Assembly (NCBI GenBank): GCA_016490735.1
Contig: JAEMWC010000100.1
Span: forward strand, 65,001 to 129,000
Direction of reading: 5' to 3'
Length of the DNA: 64,000 nucleotides
DNA from: Pachyseris speciosa
Lineage: Eukaryota > Cnidaria > Anthozoa > Scleractinia > Pachyseridae
Part shown: positions 27,201-33,391 of the stretch, in pieces
How positions within the stretch are numbered: the first letter of the stretch is position 1
Layout: each line of letters opens with the position of its first letter
Notes under the pieces: model-generated
Databases searched by the model: none
Told to the model about the DNA's origin: nothing
Seen by the model: the letters and a program-made list of their open reading frames with translations, nothing else
Program-made: the position numbers and the translations under genes

Positions 27201-28829
27201 CTATTTATTTATTTCAAAGGCGAGGAGCGATTTTCGATAAGCTACCATGTGTTGTTTTCGTCCTCGTGGTTGTTTATAATGAGCGGCTTTGTCGAAACTT
27301 CGATTAACCGCACCAGCCTTTAATTCCTTACGCTTGCCAAGCGACTACTGGCTAGCGACTACGCTATTCGTCTGCTTGTACACTGTGCATTTTCGTCGAG
27401 AAATAGGTGCTAATTCTTGAAATTTTATCGCTTTTGATGACAGTGTCCGCGATGAACCGCAGCGATCTTGATTCGTTGAACAAACGGCCATACATTGTAT
27501 GAACGTACATTTAGCATCGGAATTTTTATGCAGAAAAAAAGCACAACGCTGTAACCTCGAATGAAACTGAATGTCTTTTGACCTTGTTTTTTTAATGCAG
27601 TATGCAATATTTCCTCGAGAAGTACACCGCGTCCTCAAAACCTAGATGACTTTTGACGGTATTTGACTGCGCTGTCCTTTAGCGTGAATTCGTTGCGTTG
27701 TTTGAAAGGAAACTGTTGTAGTGTCTACTTGTCCATACAAAACAACTGTGTTCTTTCCTCAAGAACTTGAAAAGTCTCCAAACAAACGCCGAACAAACGC
27801 CTCCAAAACCCACAGAATCTCAGTAGGCAAAGATACGATACAAGCGGCAACGAAAGGGAAACAACGCTCGTGTGCCCAGTACCGCCTTTTGATTGGTTAA
27901 CACCAAAATCTAACACGTCTTTTCATTGGTTCCAATAGTTCCATCGTTGTAATTGGCTCAAAGCAAAGTCTCAGGGGAATCTACATTACATCAGGTTACA
28001 CTTTTTGAAGCTCGATCGAGAATTTTTCTGCCTATTGCCATTTCTTGCGCGGCTCTATTCTGCTGCCGCCTCGCCATCCGAGCGTCTTCGCTCGGATGGC
28101 TCGTTGGCAATTATACACTCAAACACATACTACTGTTTGTTACTCTTAATTATTAAAATACCTAATCAAGTTTCACTGCAGTTGTTTGAAATTGGTACAA
28201 AAACTATTATAAGATGAAAATGGCATGTTTAAGATTTCAAATAACCCCCCCCCCCCCTCTCTATTAAGCCCCCCTCTCTAATAAGCCCCCCGTCAATGAG
28301 GCCTGAAATTAAATAAGCCCCCCGGGGGCTTAATAGAGCTTTTACGGTAATGTTAATGGTAGTGGTAGATGCTGATGCCAACAATAATAACTTTTCGTTA
28401 TTACAATGCTAAAAGCTGCCATCAGTACTTTGTGTTTGTGCTCTTTTTTGTCAGTTACATTGTAATTTCAAATGGCTAGCTATTCATTGTGATTGGCTGA
28501 AAACTGTTTAACATACAAAGGTCAAATGGAACTCAGAGGAGCTGTGGAAATACTCTACATGTACTTTTTGTGTTTGCACTGTGCAAGAGCATTTCTCTTT
28601 TCCCAAACTCTTATTCAAGGGCAGTGACAATGAAAGTACACCAGTTCTAGTGTTAATTATCTAATTTGTTTCCCTGCAGATTTTGGAGAACGAAAGAGCT
28701 AATAATTTTTTGGCAAGTACACAAAAGGACCCGGATTCAATAACACTAAAAAACAGTGCATTAACTGAATCAAATACACATTTTAGAAATGTTCCTGCTG
28801 CCGAACCACAGAAAAGCGGATGCTGTTAA
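9260..28829 (+). CDS. RAB32: RAB32 small GTPase (complete gene, seven coding exons)
   Basis: Rab32 is a prenylated small GTPase. In animals it directs trafficking to lysosome-related organelles and melanosomes and acts at mitochondria/ER contacts; it is also an A-kinase anchor. The spliced CDS (9260-9262, 9369-9494, 9826-9904, 12828-12856, 16833-16985, 19889-20032, 28680-28829) encodes 227 aa, close to the usual ~225. Visible motifs are the P-loop GDLGVGKT (18-25), the IGVDFAL switch-I region (44-50), WDIAGQE (66-72, with the Ile that marks the Rab32/38 subfamily instead of Thr), NKCD (129-132), ETSAK (159-163) and a terminal Cys-Cys for geranylgeranylation. All introns are GT-AG and phases agree. 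Introns carry many transposons. Rab38 is the only close alternative; invertebrates usually have one Rab32/38 gene. Confidence 0.95.
9369..9494 (+). CDS. RAB32: RAB32 exon 2 (P-loop)
   Basis: This exon follows the acceptor TTATTCAG and ends ...AGGGCTACA before the donor GTATCC. It encodes residues 2-43 with the phosphate-binding GDLGVGKTS loop. It ends just before switch I, in phase 0. Confidence 0.95.
9826..9904 (+). CDS. RAB32: RAB32 exon 3 (switch I to interswitch)
   Basis: This exon runs from acceptor AAATAG to donor GTATGT. It encodes IGVDFALKV...LWDIA and one base of the next Gly codon (phase 1). The WDIAG motif that marks the Rab32/38 subfamily spans this junction. Confidence 0.95.
10130..10400. 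repeat. Dispersed palindromic repeat in RAB32 intron 3
   Basis: The arms around 10195-10235 and 10255-10300 are inverse copies (AATCTACCAATAAAATTTAAGCCTGAGCC type) around ATGGCTGCTAATG. Outer parts share AATTTGTGAGGTATTCTTGTCACTCC with 49600-49620 and 49850-49870. The family is present at least three times in the window, including a diverged piece near 4970-5180. Confidence 0.55.
10505..11506. mobile_element. piggyBac-like non-autonomous TTAA element, copy 3
   Basis: This is the third ~1 kb copy, in RAB32 intron 3. TTAA flanks it at 10501-10504 and 11507-11510. It has small indels against copies 1 and 2 (for example an extra block near 11000), so it is older than the pair at the left edge. 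Confidence 0.85.
11540..12160. repeat. Direct duplication of a ~190 bp unit
   Basis: 11578-11775 and 11963-12145 share long identical stretches, including ATCTGTCTGAATTCGCAAAA, ACGTACCTCCAGAAATTTGG and GGGGCAGA..AGAAGAGAAAAAAGC. The ~190 bp between the units is unrelated. No TIRs are seen. This is probably a segmental or element-borne direct repeat. Confidence 0.7.
12245..12402. mobile_element. Small palindromic MITE
   Basis: CCAGCTGTTCAAAGAG near 12258 pairs with CTCTCTGAACAACTTGG near 12379. Inner arms carry CTCTATCCAG/CTGGATAG repeats. It is a compact fold-back element of ~150 bp. Confidence 0.65.
12828..12856 (+). CDS. RAB32: RAB32 exon 4 (29 nt microexon, switch II)
   Basis: Only 29 nt long, between acceptor GGACTTAG and donor GTAAGA. 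It supplies the rest of Gly70 plus QERFGNMTR, the switch II core. It restores phase 0 exactly for exon 5. The flanking introns are 2.9 and 4.0 kb. Confidence 0.93.
12980..15235. mobile_element. ~2.25 kb TIR element with clustered CAGATAT motifs
   Basis: About 150 bp at the left (12985-13147) is inverted at the right (15062-15232). Matching pieces include GGGATAAAAAGTGT/ACACTTTTTATCCC, AACAATA.AGTGAAATTA and TGGTGTGATAAAA. Just inside both TIRs are arrays of ACAGATATG/CATATCTGT words (13160-13345 and 14820-14980). No transposase frame is visible in the interior, so it is non-autonomous. It lies in RAB32 intron 4. Confidence 0.7.
15363..15781. mobile_element. TTAA-flanked MITE, AGTGCACC family (short copy)
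   Basis: This 419 bp element starts AGTGCACCAAACCCC and ends GGGGTTAGATGCACT. TTAA lies at 15359-15362 and 15782-15785. The termini match the 2.4 kb element at 22067-24462. A hairpin at 15507-15617 (TGGGTCTGTTCCTGATTTGA arms) is nested in it. TTAA targets with AG..CT ends fit Kolobok or piggyBac-type transposases; the superfamily is an inference. Confidence 0.75.
15938..16160. mobile_element. Palindromic MITE (AATTGAAGGGCTGAGAGCAT)
   Basis: The arms at 15938-16010 and 16085-16158 are inverse copies, with AATTGAAGGGCTGAGAGCAT at the ends. A diverged larger relative occurs at 23573-23960, where GGGCTCGGAGCATAACC and CGATTTTGC words recur. Confidence 0.8.
16833..16985 (+). CDS. RAB32: RAB32 exon 5 (central G domain)
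   Basis: This exon encodes VYYKEAVGAFIVFDVT through VVLLANK (51 codons, phase 0 at both ends). It contains the start of the guanine-specificity NKxD motif. The acceptor is TTCAAAAG and the donor GTTTGC. Confidence 0.95.
17307..18679. mobile_element. TA-flanked mariner-type element with CAGTKRRACCCTG termini
   Basis: The left end CAGTGAGACCCTG (preceded by TA) pairs with the right end CAGGGTTCAACTG (followed by TA). This is the classic Tc1/mariner arrangement, and the element is 1373 bp. A GTGAAAT-rich block (17470-17880) is nested inside. A related shorter copy is at about 19699-19832. Two overlapping minus-strand frames at 18290-18530 are lysine/proline rich and unrecognised; no D,D,D/E transposase is visible. 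Confidence 0.6.
17470..17885. repeat. Degenerate CATGTGAAAT / ATTTCACATG array
   Basis: More than 20 copies of GTGAAA or its inverse occur in ~415 bp, commonly as CATGTGAAATACCATGTGAAA. Spacing is irregular and both orientations alternate, so the tract can fold extensively. It looks like a fold-back element built from one short word rather than a simple satellite. Confidence 0.75.
19285..19832. mobile_element. Palindromic MITE plus adjacent mariner-type MITE
   Basis: 19285-19690 is a fold-back: TAGAGTACTAAAGTGATGACG at the left is inverse to GTGACGTCACACTTTAGCACTCTA at the right. The central arms (TATGCTCTGCTGACTCCATA) match nearly perfectly. 19699-19832 is a shorter TIR element (GGAACCCTG/CAGGGTTCC) related to 17307-18679. 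Both end just upstream of RAB32 exon 6. Confidence 0.7.
19889..20032 (+). CDS. RAB32: RAB32 exon 6 (NKCD end and ETSAK)
   Basis: This exon begins with the Cys-Asp of NKCD and includes GFLSWFETSAKE, the G5 loop. It has 48 codons, phase 0, and donor GTAAGG. Confidence 0.95.
20318..20618. mobile_element. Double palindromic MITE in RAB32 intron 6
   Basis: An inner hairpin (CGGTCCATACTGTAAGGTACGGA and its inverse, about 20470-20590) and an outer GTTAGTAAGA/TCTTACTAAC pair (about 20451-20461 and 20597-20612) define this fold-back. A preceding block (20318-20450) has its own ATATCTCT/AGAGATAT ends. The region just before it, 20200-20240, is C-rich. Confidence 0.6.
20640..21200. repeat. Dispersed repeat, copy 1 (second at 50225-50610)
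   Basis: Ordered matches with 50225-50610 include CCAAA.CTCTCTAAA, TTGGCATACA and CTTCAAATCACAA.ATAAGTG. The copies are diverged but in the same order, so this is a dispersed family. GGATATTCCACAAAAGAGG at 20685 resembles the inverse of the other copy's end, CCTTTTGCGGAATACC. Confidence 0.5.
21205..21510. mobile_element. Palindromic MITE (GTCACGCGTTCCTTCCCC)
   Basis: GTCACGCGTTCCTTCCCCACGAAC at 21225 is inverse to GTTCGTGGGGAAGGAACGCGTGAC at 21462. Inner arms match around GCCACTTCC and GGTTAGCC. The element is ~290 bp. Confidence 0.75.
22067..24462. mobile_element. TTAA-flanked 2.4 kb element, AGTGCACC family (long copy)
   Basis: The termini AGTGCACCTAACCCC and GGGGTTAGGTGCACT are perfect 15 bp inverses. 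TTAA is at 22063-22066 and 24463-24466. It is 2396 bp long, with no long frame and no transposase motif. A palindromic element is nested at 23573-23960. It is the same family as 15363-15781. Confidence 0.8.
23573..23960. mobile_element. Nested palindromic MITE inside the 2.4 kb TTAA element
   Basis: The arms at 23573-23740 and 23790-23957 are inverse copies (AACCATCCTATGTCGAATTTTG at the ends; CATCCAGAATCCAGAAATGCA near the middle). It is a relative of 15938-16160. The frames that read the same peptide on both strands here follow from the palindrome. Confidence 0.85.
24510..25200. mobile_element. Long fold-back element (~280 bp arms)
   Basis: About 24510-24790 is the reverse complement of about 24910-25197. 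The ends carry TTCTCTGGTTAAAAAGATAA / TTTTTAACCAGAGAACG. Inner arms carry GCCTAGGCAACGGTTTTGAG and TGCCAGGATTCTAGTG. The ~120 bp spacer is unique. It lies in RAB32 intron 6 and would form a long double-stranded stem in the pre-mRNA. Confidence 0.85.
25548..28348. mobile_element. 2.8 kb TIR element with 6 bp duplication AATGTT
   Basis: The left end ACCATAAAAGCTCTATTAAG is inverse to CTTAATAGAGCTTTTACGGT at the right. AATGTT flanks both sides (25542-25547 and 28349-28354). Both subterminal regions carry poly-C/CCCCTAATAAGCCCC tracts. Short frames (25590-25865, 27000-27323) have no recognised domain. A 6 bp duplication is seen in groups such as IS3EU and Dada; assignment to either is a guess without a transposase. 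It occupies much of RAB32 intron 6. Confidence 0.7.
25905..26020. repeat. TCGA-rich palindromic tract
   Basis: Alternating GTCTCGACTCGATCCTCG and CGAGGATCGAGGCTC words form a G/C-T-C-G-A repeated palindrome of ~110 bp, inside the 2.8 kb element. Confidence 0.6.
28680..28829 (+). CDS. RAB32: RAB32 exon 7 (hypervariable tail, prenylation motif)
   Basis: This exon follows TTCCCTGCAG and encodes the end of the last helix (ILENERANN), a polar linker and the ending KSGCC before TAA. The two terminal cysteines are the expected double geranylgeranylation site. The nearest AATAAA downstream is at 29398-29403, at the edge of a MITE. Confidence 0.93.
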   Translation: MLENERANNFLASTQKDPDSITLKNSALTESNTHFRNVPAAEPQKSGCC

Positions 28830-29189
28830 TGACCAAGTGTTTTTTAGGATATAGTTGTTCTGTTAGCTAGGAGCTTAAGCAAAGATGTTGAGCATACTTC
28901 CCCCCTGTATAATGCTTTCCATAAGGCATAGTTTGTCAGGAAATTTGATTAGGGGATGACAGGGGGTGGGGAACACAAAGCAGGAGCAACTGCAAGGCAT
29001 CTTACAACACTGTATGGTAGTTTGTAGTAGGAAAAATTGATGAGGTGAGAGCCAGCTGAAAATGGTCAATGCTTTGGCTTATGTGTTGTTGGACAATTGC
29101 AACTGGTGAAATCATTTGACTGTTGGTTTTTATTGCCACTCATGGACTTGCAAACTTCTTTGCTTAAGCTCTTCGACAATGCAGTCATT

Positions 29190-29410
29190 ACTACAATTTA
29201 TTTTGATGAAATACTTAACAAATAGATTGCATCTGTTCAGTAGTAGATCACAGATGACATCAAAATGTGGTAAAAACAAAGAAGTGGCACACGAGCCACA
29301 GGCGAGTGTGTCACTGATGTTTTTACCACATTTTGACCTCATCTGTGATCTATTACTGAACAGATACATGGCAACATGGAATCTATTTGTTTTATATAAT
29401 AAAGAAACAA
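29190..29410. mobile_element. Palindromic MITE 3' of RAB32
   Basis: AATAGATTGCATCTGTTCAGTA at the left is inverse to TACTGAACAGATACATGG..ATCTATT at the right. Central arms carry AAAATGTGGTAAAAAC. Its right edge supplies the first AATAAA (29398-29403) downstream of RAB32, so it may provide the poly(A) signal. Confidence 0.75.
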
Positions 29411-29587
29411 AATGCAAACGGAAAACTTGTTTATTTTCACATTTCTGGATAAAAAGTGGGTCGTGATGACGTAATCTGTGCATCTGTCCTCTAATAGATC
29501 ATAGCTAAGAACCAATCACAACGCGCAAACTATTCACCTTATTATATAAAATCATATGCTCTTTTGTAAAACATGAATATTCATTCC

Positions 29588-29826
29588 AGGGGCCTGTTTC
29601 TCAAATGTCCCGATAACTTAACGGGCCCAAAAACATATATTGAAACCAAAATCTCAAGAAACATAGGGTGTGTTCTGACCTCTAATAAAGTCTGTTTTGT
29701 TTCTTTAGCTGATAACTTTACTGCATAATTTTCAAAACTTTTGAAACTCCCATATGGAATGGAAAACAAAACAGCTTAACAGGCCCCATAATAATTACCA
29801 TGAGCTTTGAGAAATGGGCCCCAGGT
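29588..29826. mobile_element. MITE with GGGGCCTGTTTCTCAAA termini
   Basis: GGGGCCTGTTTCTCAAA at 29590 is inverse to TTTGAGAAATGGGCCCC at 29806-29822. Inner TTAACGGGCC/GGCCTGTTAA-like motifs also pair. It is ~235 bp with no coding content. Confidence 0.75.
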
Positions 29827-30277
29827 GGTTCATGCACTCTTAAAAACAAAGTTGGTTTAATTTGTTTTTTGTTTGTTTATTTTTTTGCCATTGGTTTAAG
29901 TATAGTTTCATGTACAACATGCATCTTTTTCAATCATTTTGTGTTTAAATTTCATTTAATTGAATCCAGGTGTATCAATAATTGAGTAATATCAGTAGGG
30001 TTTTCTGGCTTTTATTCTATTCAGTCTGAGCCAAAATAAGCTGCCCACTGAAGGTAGTCTTTATAACACATTTTTAATCCAGATGTAGATCAGGGCCCAG
30101 TTGTTTGCGATTAAGAGTTAACTGAAGTTTTCATCTTGCTTGTTGAAAAAGTTTTGTAAATCAAATTTTACACTTAAAGTAAGGTTAAATTCCAGTCAAA
30201 ACTTAGGAGTGAAAATCTTTAATTTGCAGATGTCTTTATTGAGCAGTAACTAATCTGGACTCAAAGTTCACTTTAAC

Positions 30278-30770
30278 AGGGTTCGTATAGGTCCTGGAAA
30301 ACCTGGAAAATCATGGAATTTTATAATTTCATTTTCCAGGCCTGGAAAGTCCTGGGCCCAGTTGCTCGAAGCATGGTTAGCGCTAACTTGGGTTAAATAC
30401 CATGACAACCTATAGGTTTTAATACATCTTAACCAACAGTTAGCGCTAACCATGCTTCGAGCAACTCAGCCCTGGAATTTAGGTTTGGGTCCTGGAAATT
30501 CACGGAAAGTCATGGAAAATCAGCACACTTTCTATGAGTGGAAAGCAATGTAGATCCAAAGTTACAAAAATTAACCAACAAGTCCAAATATTTTATATAT
30601 TTCAGTAACAATAAACATAGCGCGCTTGCAAACATTTTTGTCATTGTTTTGACATAACTGTCTCAGAACAGGTGCTTAACTTAGGTCATGGAATTTTTCA
30701 AAAAGTTATCATTGGAAAAAGTCCTGGCAAGTCATGGAGTTTTCACAGCTCAAAAGTGTACAAACCCTGT
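30278..30770. mobile_element. CAGGGTTYGTA TIR element with nested MITE
   Basis: CAGGGTTCGTA at the left is inverse to TACAAACCCTG at the right. The inside is rich in TCCTGGAAA words in both orientations. A second fold-back, 30356-30474 (GGCCCAGTTGCTCGAAGCAT and its inverse), interrupts a CCTGG word. CAGGG-type termini suggest hAT; that is inference. Confidence 0.65.
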
Positions 30771-30799
30771 GTAACCCAGGATTAGCTTAATTGTGCTTT

Positions 30800-31350
30800 G
30801 AACAGCTGGGCCCTCATCTTTCTTTTGCAATTTATTATACACCATGCATTATTGCAAACAATATGACAAAAACAACAACAATAAACTTTGTTATTTAATA
30901 ATTAAAAGAAGAACAAGTACAACTCGCATATAGCGTAAGCTAGTTGAGGCGAGTTGTGCAGGAAGAAAATAAATCAATTTGTAAGCTTCAAATAACAGAC
31001 TATGAACAATGACAGGAATCAACTATAAATAAAATACAATCATTAGCATCCGGAGATAAATGTGGTTACACAATTGACCAGTAAGAGGTAGCTTAATAAA
31101 CTAAACAAACTAAACTGGCAAAGACATTAACAATGAATGGTTACAAAAGGTTATGTAACATTAATTAATTTGGATAGTAAATTAGGTGTCTCAATATAAT
31201 CCTCCTTGCCTTCTAAAGCTGCGAATAAAGTTTGCGAATTGATTTCTTGAATGCCAGTTTTGGTAGATTACATATGATCATTCTTAGTTCAAGTTTCAAT
31301 ATTTCATTTGTGACCAAATTGGCCCCTAACATACAGTAGTGGTAAAATCA
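30800..31350. other. Stretch with no recognised feature
   Basis: AT-rich sequence (A-rich on the plus strand). I see no frame, TIR or motif that supports a call. Confidence 0.4.
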
Positions 31351-31650
31351 AAAATTAAACGAGACTTAGCTTAAGTCGATGTTTGATTGGGATTCTGCCG
31401 AGTCATCAGTAGCACAAGAAGTCACGTGAGAAAGCATCAGGTGCCCAAGTGGTCAGTCTTTAAAGCCTTGAGTGTTAATCACACAAGAAGTGTGGGTGGG
31501 TATATATTATGCCTATGCAGGGCATGGGCGTGACTTCTTTTGCTACTGATGACTCGGCAGAATCCCAATCAAACATCGACTTAAGGTAAGTCTTGTTTAA
31601 TTTTTTATTCTGCCTCGTCATCATGCGCACTACGAAGTCACGTGAGATTT
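31351..31650 (-). repeat. DIRS-like element: low-coordinate terminal repeat and inverted block
   Basis: TCTGCCTCGTCATCATG at about 31608-31648 is inverted at 49375-49416 (CATGATGACGAGGCAGA), marking the two ends of one element. Next to it, a ~75 bp stem pairs 31351-31427 with 31528-31606 (CTTAAGTCGATGTTTGATTG and inverse). Inside that stem is a diverged copy of the terminal repeat. Inverted ends plus an extra complementary segment fit the ITR/ICR layout of DIRS-type elements. Confidence 0.65.
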
Positions 31651-31709
31651 TAAAGCAACTGATAGCACACGAATAAATTGCAAGAAACAAGTTTAATAGC
31701 AACTTGAAC

Positions 31710-32334
31710 TTAGCTCAGTACACTGGTTGCAAAAGAACGGCCTGGTTCAATCTTTCTGTCATAAAACCTGGCAAAAGTGGCAGCAGAGGCCCAACCTGCA
31801 GTTTTCATAATCTCTATGAGAGAGGCATTATTAGCTTTAGCCTTGGAAGCAGCAGCTGATCTAACACTATGAGGTTTGTAAACTGTAACATCAATGCCTG
31901 CCCTAGACATCATTTGCTGGATCCAACGTCTGATTGTGTCTCTACTAGCTCTCTTATGTGGCTTCTGATGGGTTATAAACAATCGTGATTCACTACCACC
32001 CAGCAACTTAGTTTTATCAAGGTACACGGAACAAGTGCTAACAACACAAAGATTACTGTCATGTGGATAAGCAGTTAACTGAATAATTAGATCAGAGGTT
32101 TGCTCTGTTTAAAGTTACTGTTGAGCATAAACGTATAGGCACCCTCCTCTCGAACCATCCCTAAAGTGTCTAAAAGGTGTAGAGACTGTCCTCTCTGAGC
32201 TGTGGATAATGCAACTAACATGACAAGTTTCAAAGTCAAGTCCTTCAGTGAGAGGTCCTGGGAGTTGCCCATAGCACCAATATACTGGAGAACCAAGTTG
32301 ACATCCACGTTTTACTATAACGAGGAAGTGGGGG
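31710..32334 (-). pseudogene. DIRS-like tyrosine recombinase, C-terminal part
   Basis: The catalytic landmarks of tyrosine recombinases are visible. These are an Arg in LSTAQRGQSL (frame 32308-32087), the HxxR box in KPHSVRSAA, GWAS in the second-histidine position, and the nucleophile in FARFYDRK (frame 32027-31710). The two frames are separated by a frameshift or stop near 32030-32090, and a base appears lost near 32307. The N-terminal part lies beyond the inserted Ty3 element, at 37560-37700. The enzyme would have integrated circular DNA without a DDE integrase. This copy is dead. Confidence 0.75.
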
Positions 32335-32336
32335 TA

Positions 32337-32474
32337 TGACAGTTGTAACCAGGGCCCCATTAGGCCACTTTAGGGCAAAGGGGTCTGGGACGGGAGTTCG
32401 GGCAGAGTTGTGAAAAGACGAGCTAAGATTCTCCGGCCTGTGAGTTTACATCGTTATTTGAAGTTGAGTTTACA
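32337..32474 (+). repeat. Ty3-type element 5' LTR
   Basis: 138 bp, starting TGACAGTTGTAACC and ending GAGTTTACA. It is identical by eye to 37421-37558. The start could be two bases earlier, since the 3' copy reads TGTGACAG. It is unusually short for an LTR. Confidence 0.9.
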
Positions 32475-32475
32475 C

Positions 32476-32493
32476 TGGTGGCAGCGGTGCGAT
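32476..32493 (+). promoter_or_regulatory. Primer-binding site matching tRNA-Leu
   Basis: TGGTGGCAGCGGTGCGAT, one base after the LTR, is complementary to the 3' end (CCA included) of animal tRNA-Leu of the AAG/TAG type, with one mismatch. Its last two bases overlap the gag ATG (32492). Confidence 0.75.
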
Positions 32494-33391
32494 GGAAGAC
32501 GATAGATGTAGATTGTTATGGAAGAAAGGCGAGGACGTCAAGAAATGGATTTTGAGAGTAGAAACTTACGCAGCTGCACGTGGCTGGAACAACAACAAAA
32601 TGGCGGCAATGGCCGCAATTGGTCTCCCGGATGACAAGGTAGAATTTTTGCTTACAGTTCCAGAGGAAGATCGAAAGGACTGGCCTAAGCTAAAGAAAGC
32701 TATCCTCGACGAGTACAAGACCGACCCGGCGTCCTCAGAACAGGCTTTCCTTTCTCGCCTGCGACAACCAGGTGAATCCTTTCTGGTTTATTTCGCTGTT
32801 TTGGAGCAATTGTATCGAGACGCGTTTGGTATTGCGGAAGGTACACCACTCAGCGAGCCGTCACAGAAGGCGGTTACCCGTCAGTTTCTTCGGGGGATTC
32901 CTCAGCCTATTTCCTCCAAATTGCAGCTGGATTACCCTGATGAAACATACGCAAACCTCGCCAAACAAGCCCGCCGAATTGAAGAAGTCCTTGCTCGTAC
33001 CCAGTCTTCCGTCGAGCGAGTAGCAACCATTGAATCTACCGAGAATGCCAACAGATTGGACGCACTTTGTAATGAATTGAGTGAGCTAAAACACCTCCTT
33101 CAGGAGCAAGTTCATCCAGAATCTGTTGTGGATGATGTAAACGCTGTTTCTTCCAAACAACCCAACCTAGGATCGTCACCTCGCAAGTGTTTTACTTGTG
33201 GATCTACCAGGCATTTGCAAAGTCATTGTAGCCTTACCCCACCAGTGCAGAGCAGAGGGCGGAATCGAGGGCGTTTTTACCGCAGTGGCCCTCGTCGCCA
33301 AGTACGAAGAGCCCCAAATTCGATTACCTGTTATAATTGTGGAGGCCTTGGACATGTAGCCAGCCAGTGTTCCTCACCACATTTAAACTAA
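32492..33391 (+). CDS. gag: Ty3-type Gag (capsid and nucleocapsid)
   Basis: This 299-residue structural protein packages element RNA into particles. The ATG is the first after the LTR and overlaps the primer-binding site. The first ~180 residues are a helical capsid-like region; a charged linker follows. The C-terminus has two zinc knuckles, CFTCGSTRHLQSHC (about 231-244) and CYNCGGLGHVASQC (about 281-294). Between them is an Arg/Gly-rich segment (RGRNRGRFYR). It ends in TAA inside the start of the pol frame (overlap 33337-33391, pol in the -1 frame), so Pol is probably made by -1 frameshifting. The frame is intact. Confidence 0.9.
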   Translation: MEDDRCRLLWKKGEDVKKWILRVETYAAARGWNNNKMAAMAAIGLPDDKVEFLLTVPEEDRKDWPKLKKAILDEYKTDPASSEQAFLSRLRQPGESFLVYFAVLEQLYRDAFGIAEGTPLSEPSQKAVTRQFLRGIPQPISSKLQLDYPDETYANLAKQARRIEEVLARTQSSVERVATIESTENANRLDALCNELSELKHLLQEQVHPESVVDDVNAVSSKQPNLGSSPRKCFTCGSTRHLQSHCSLTPPVQSRGRNRGRFYRSGPRRQVRRAPNSITCYNCGGLGHVASQCSSPHLN

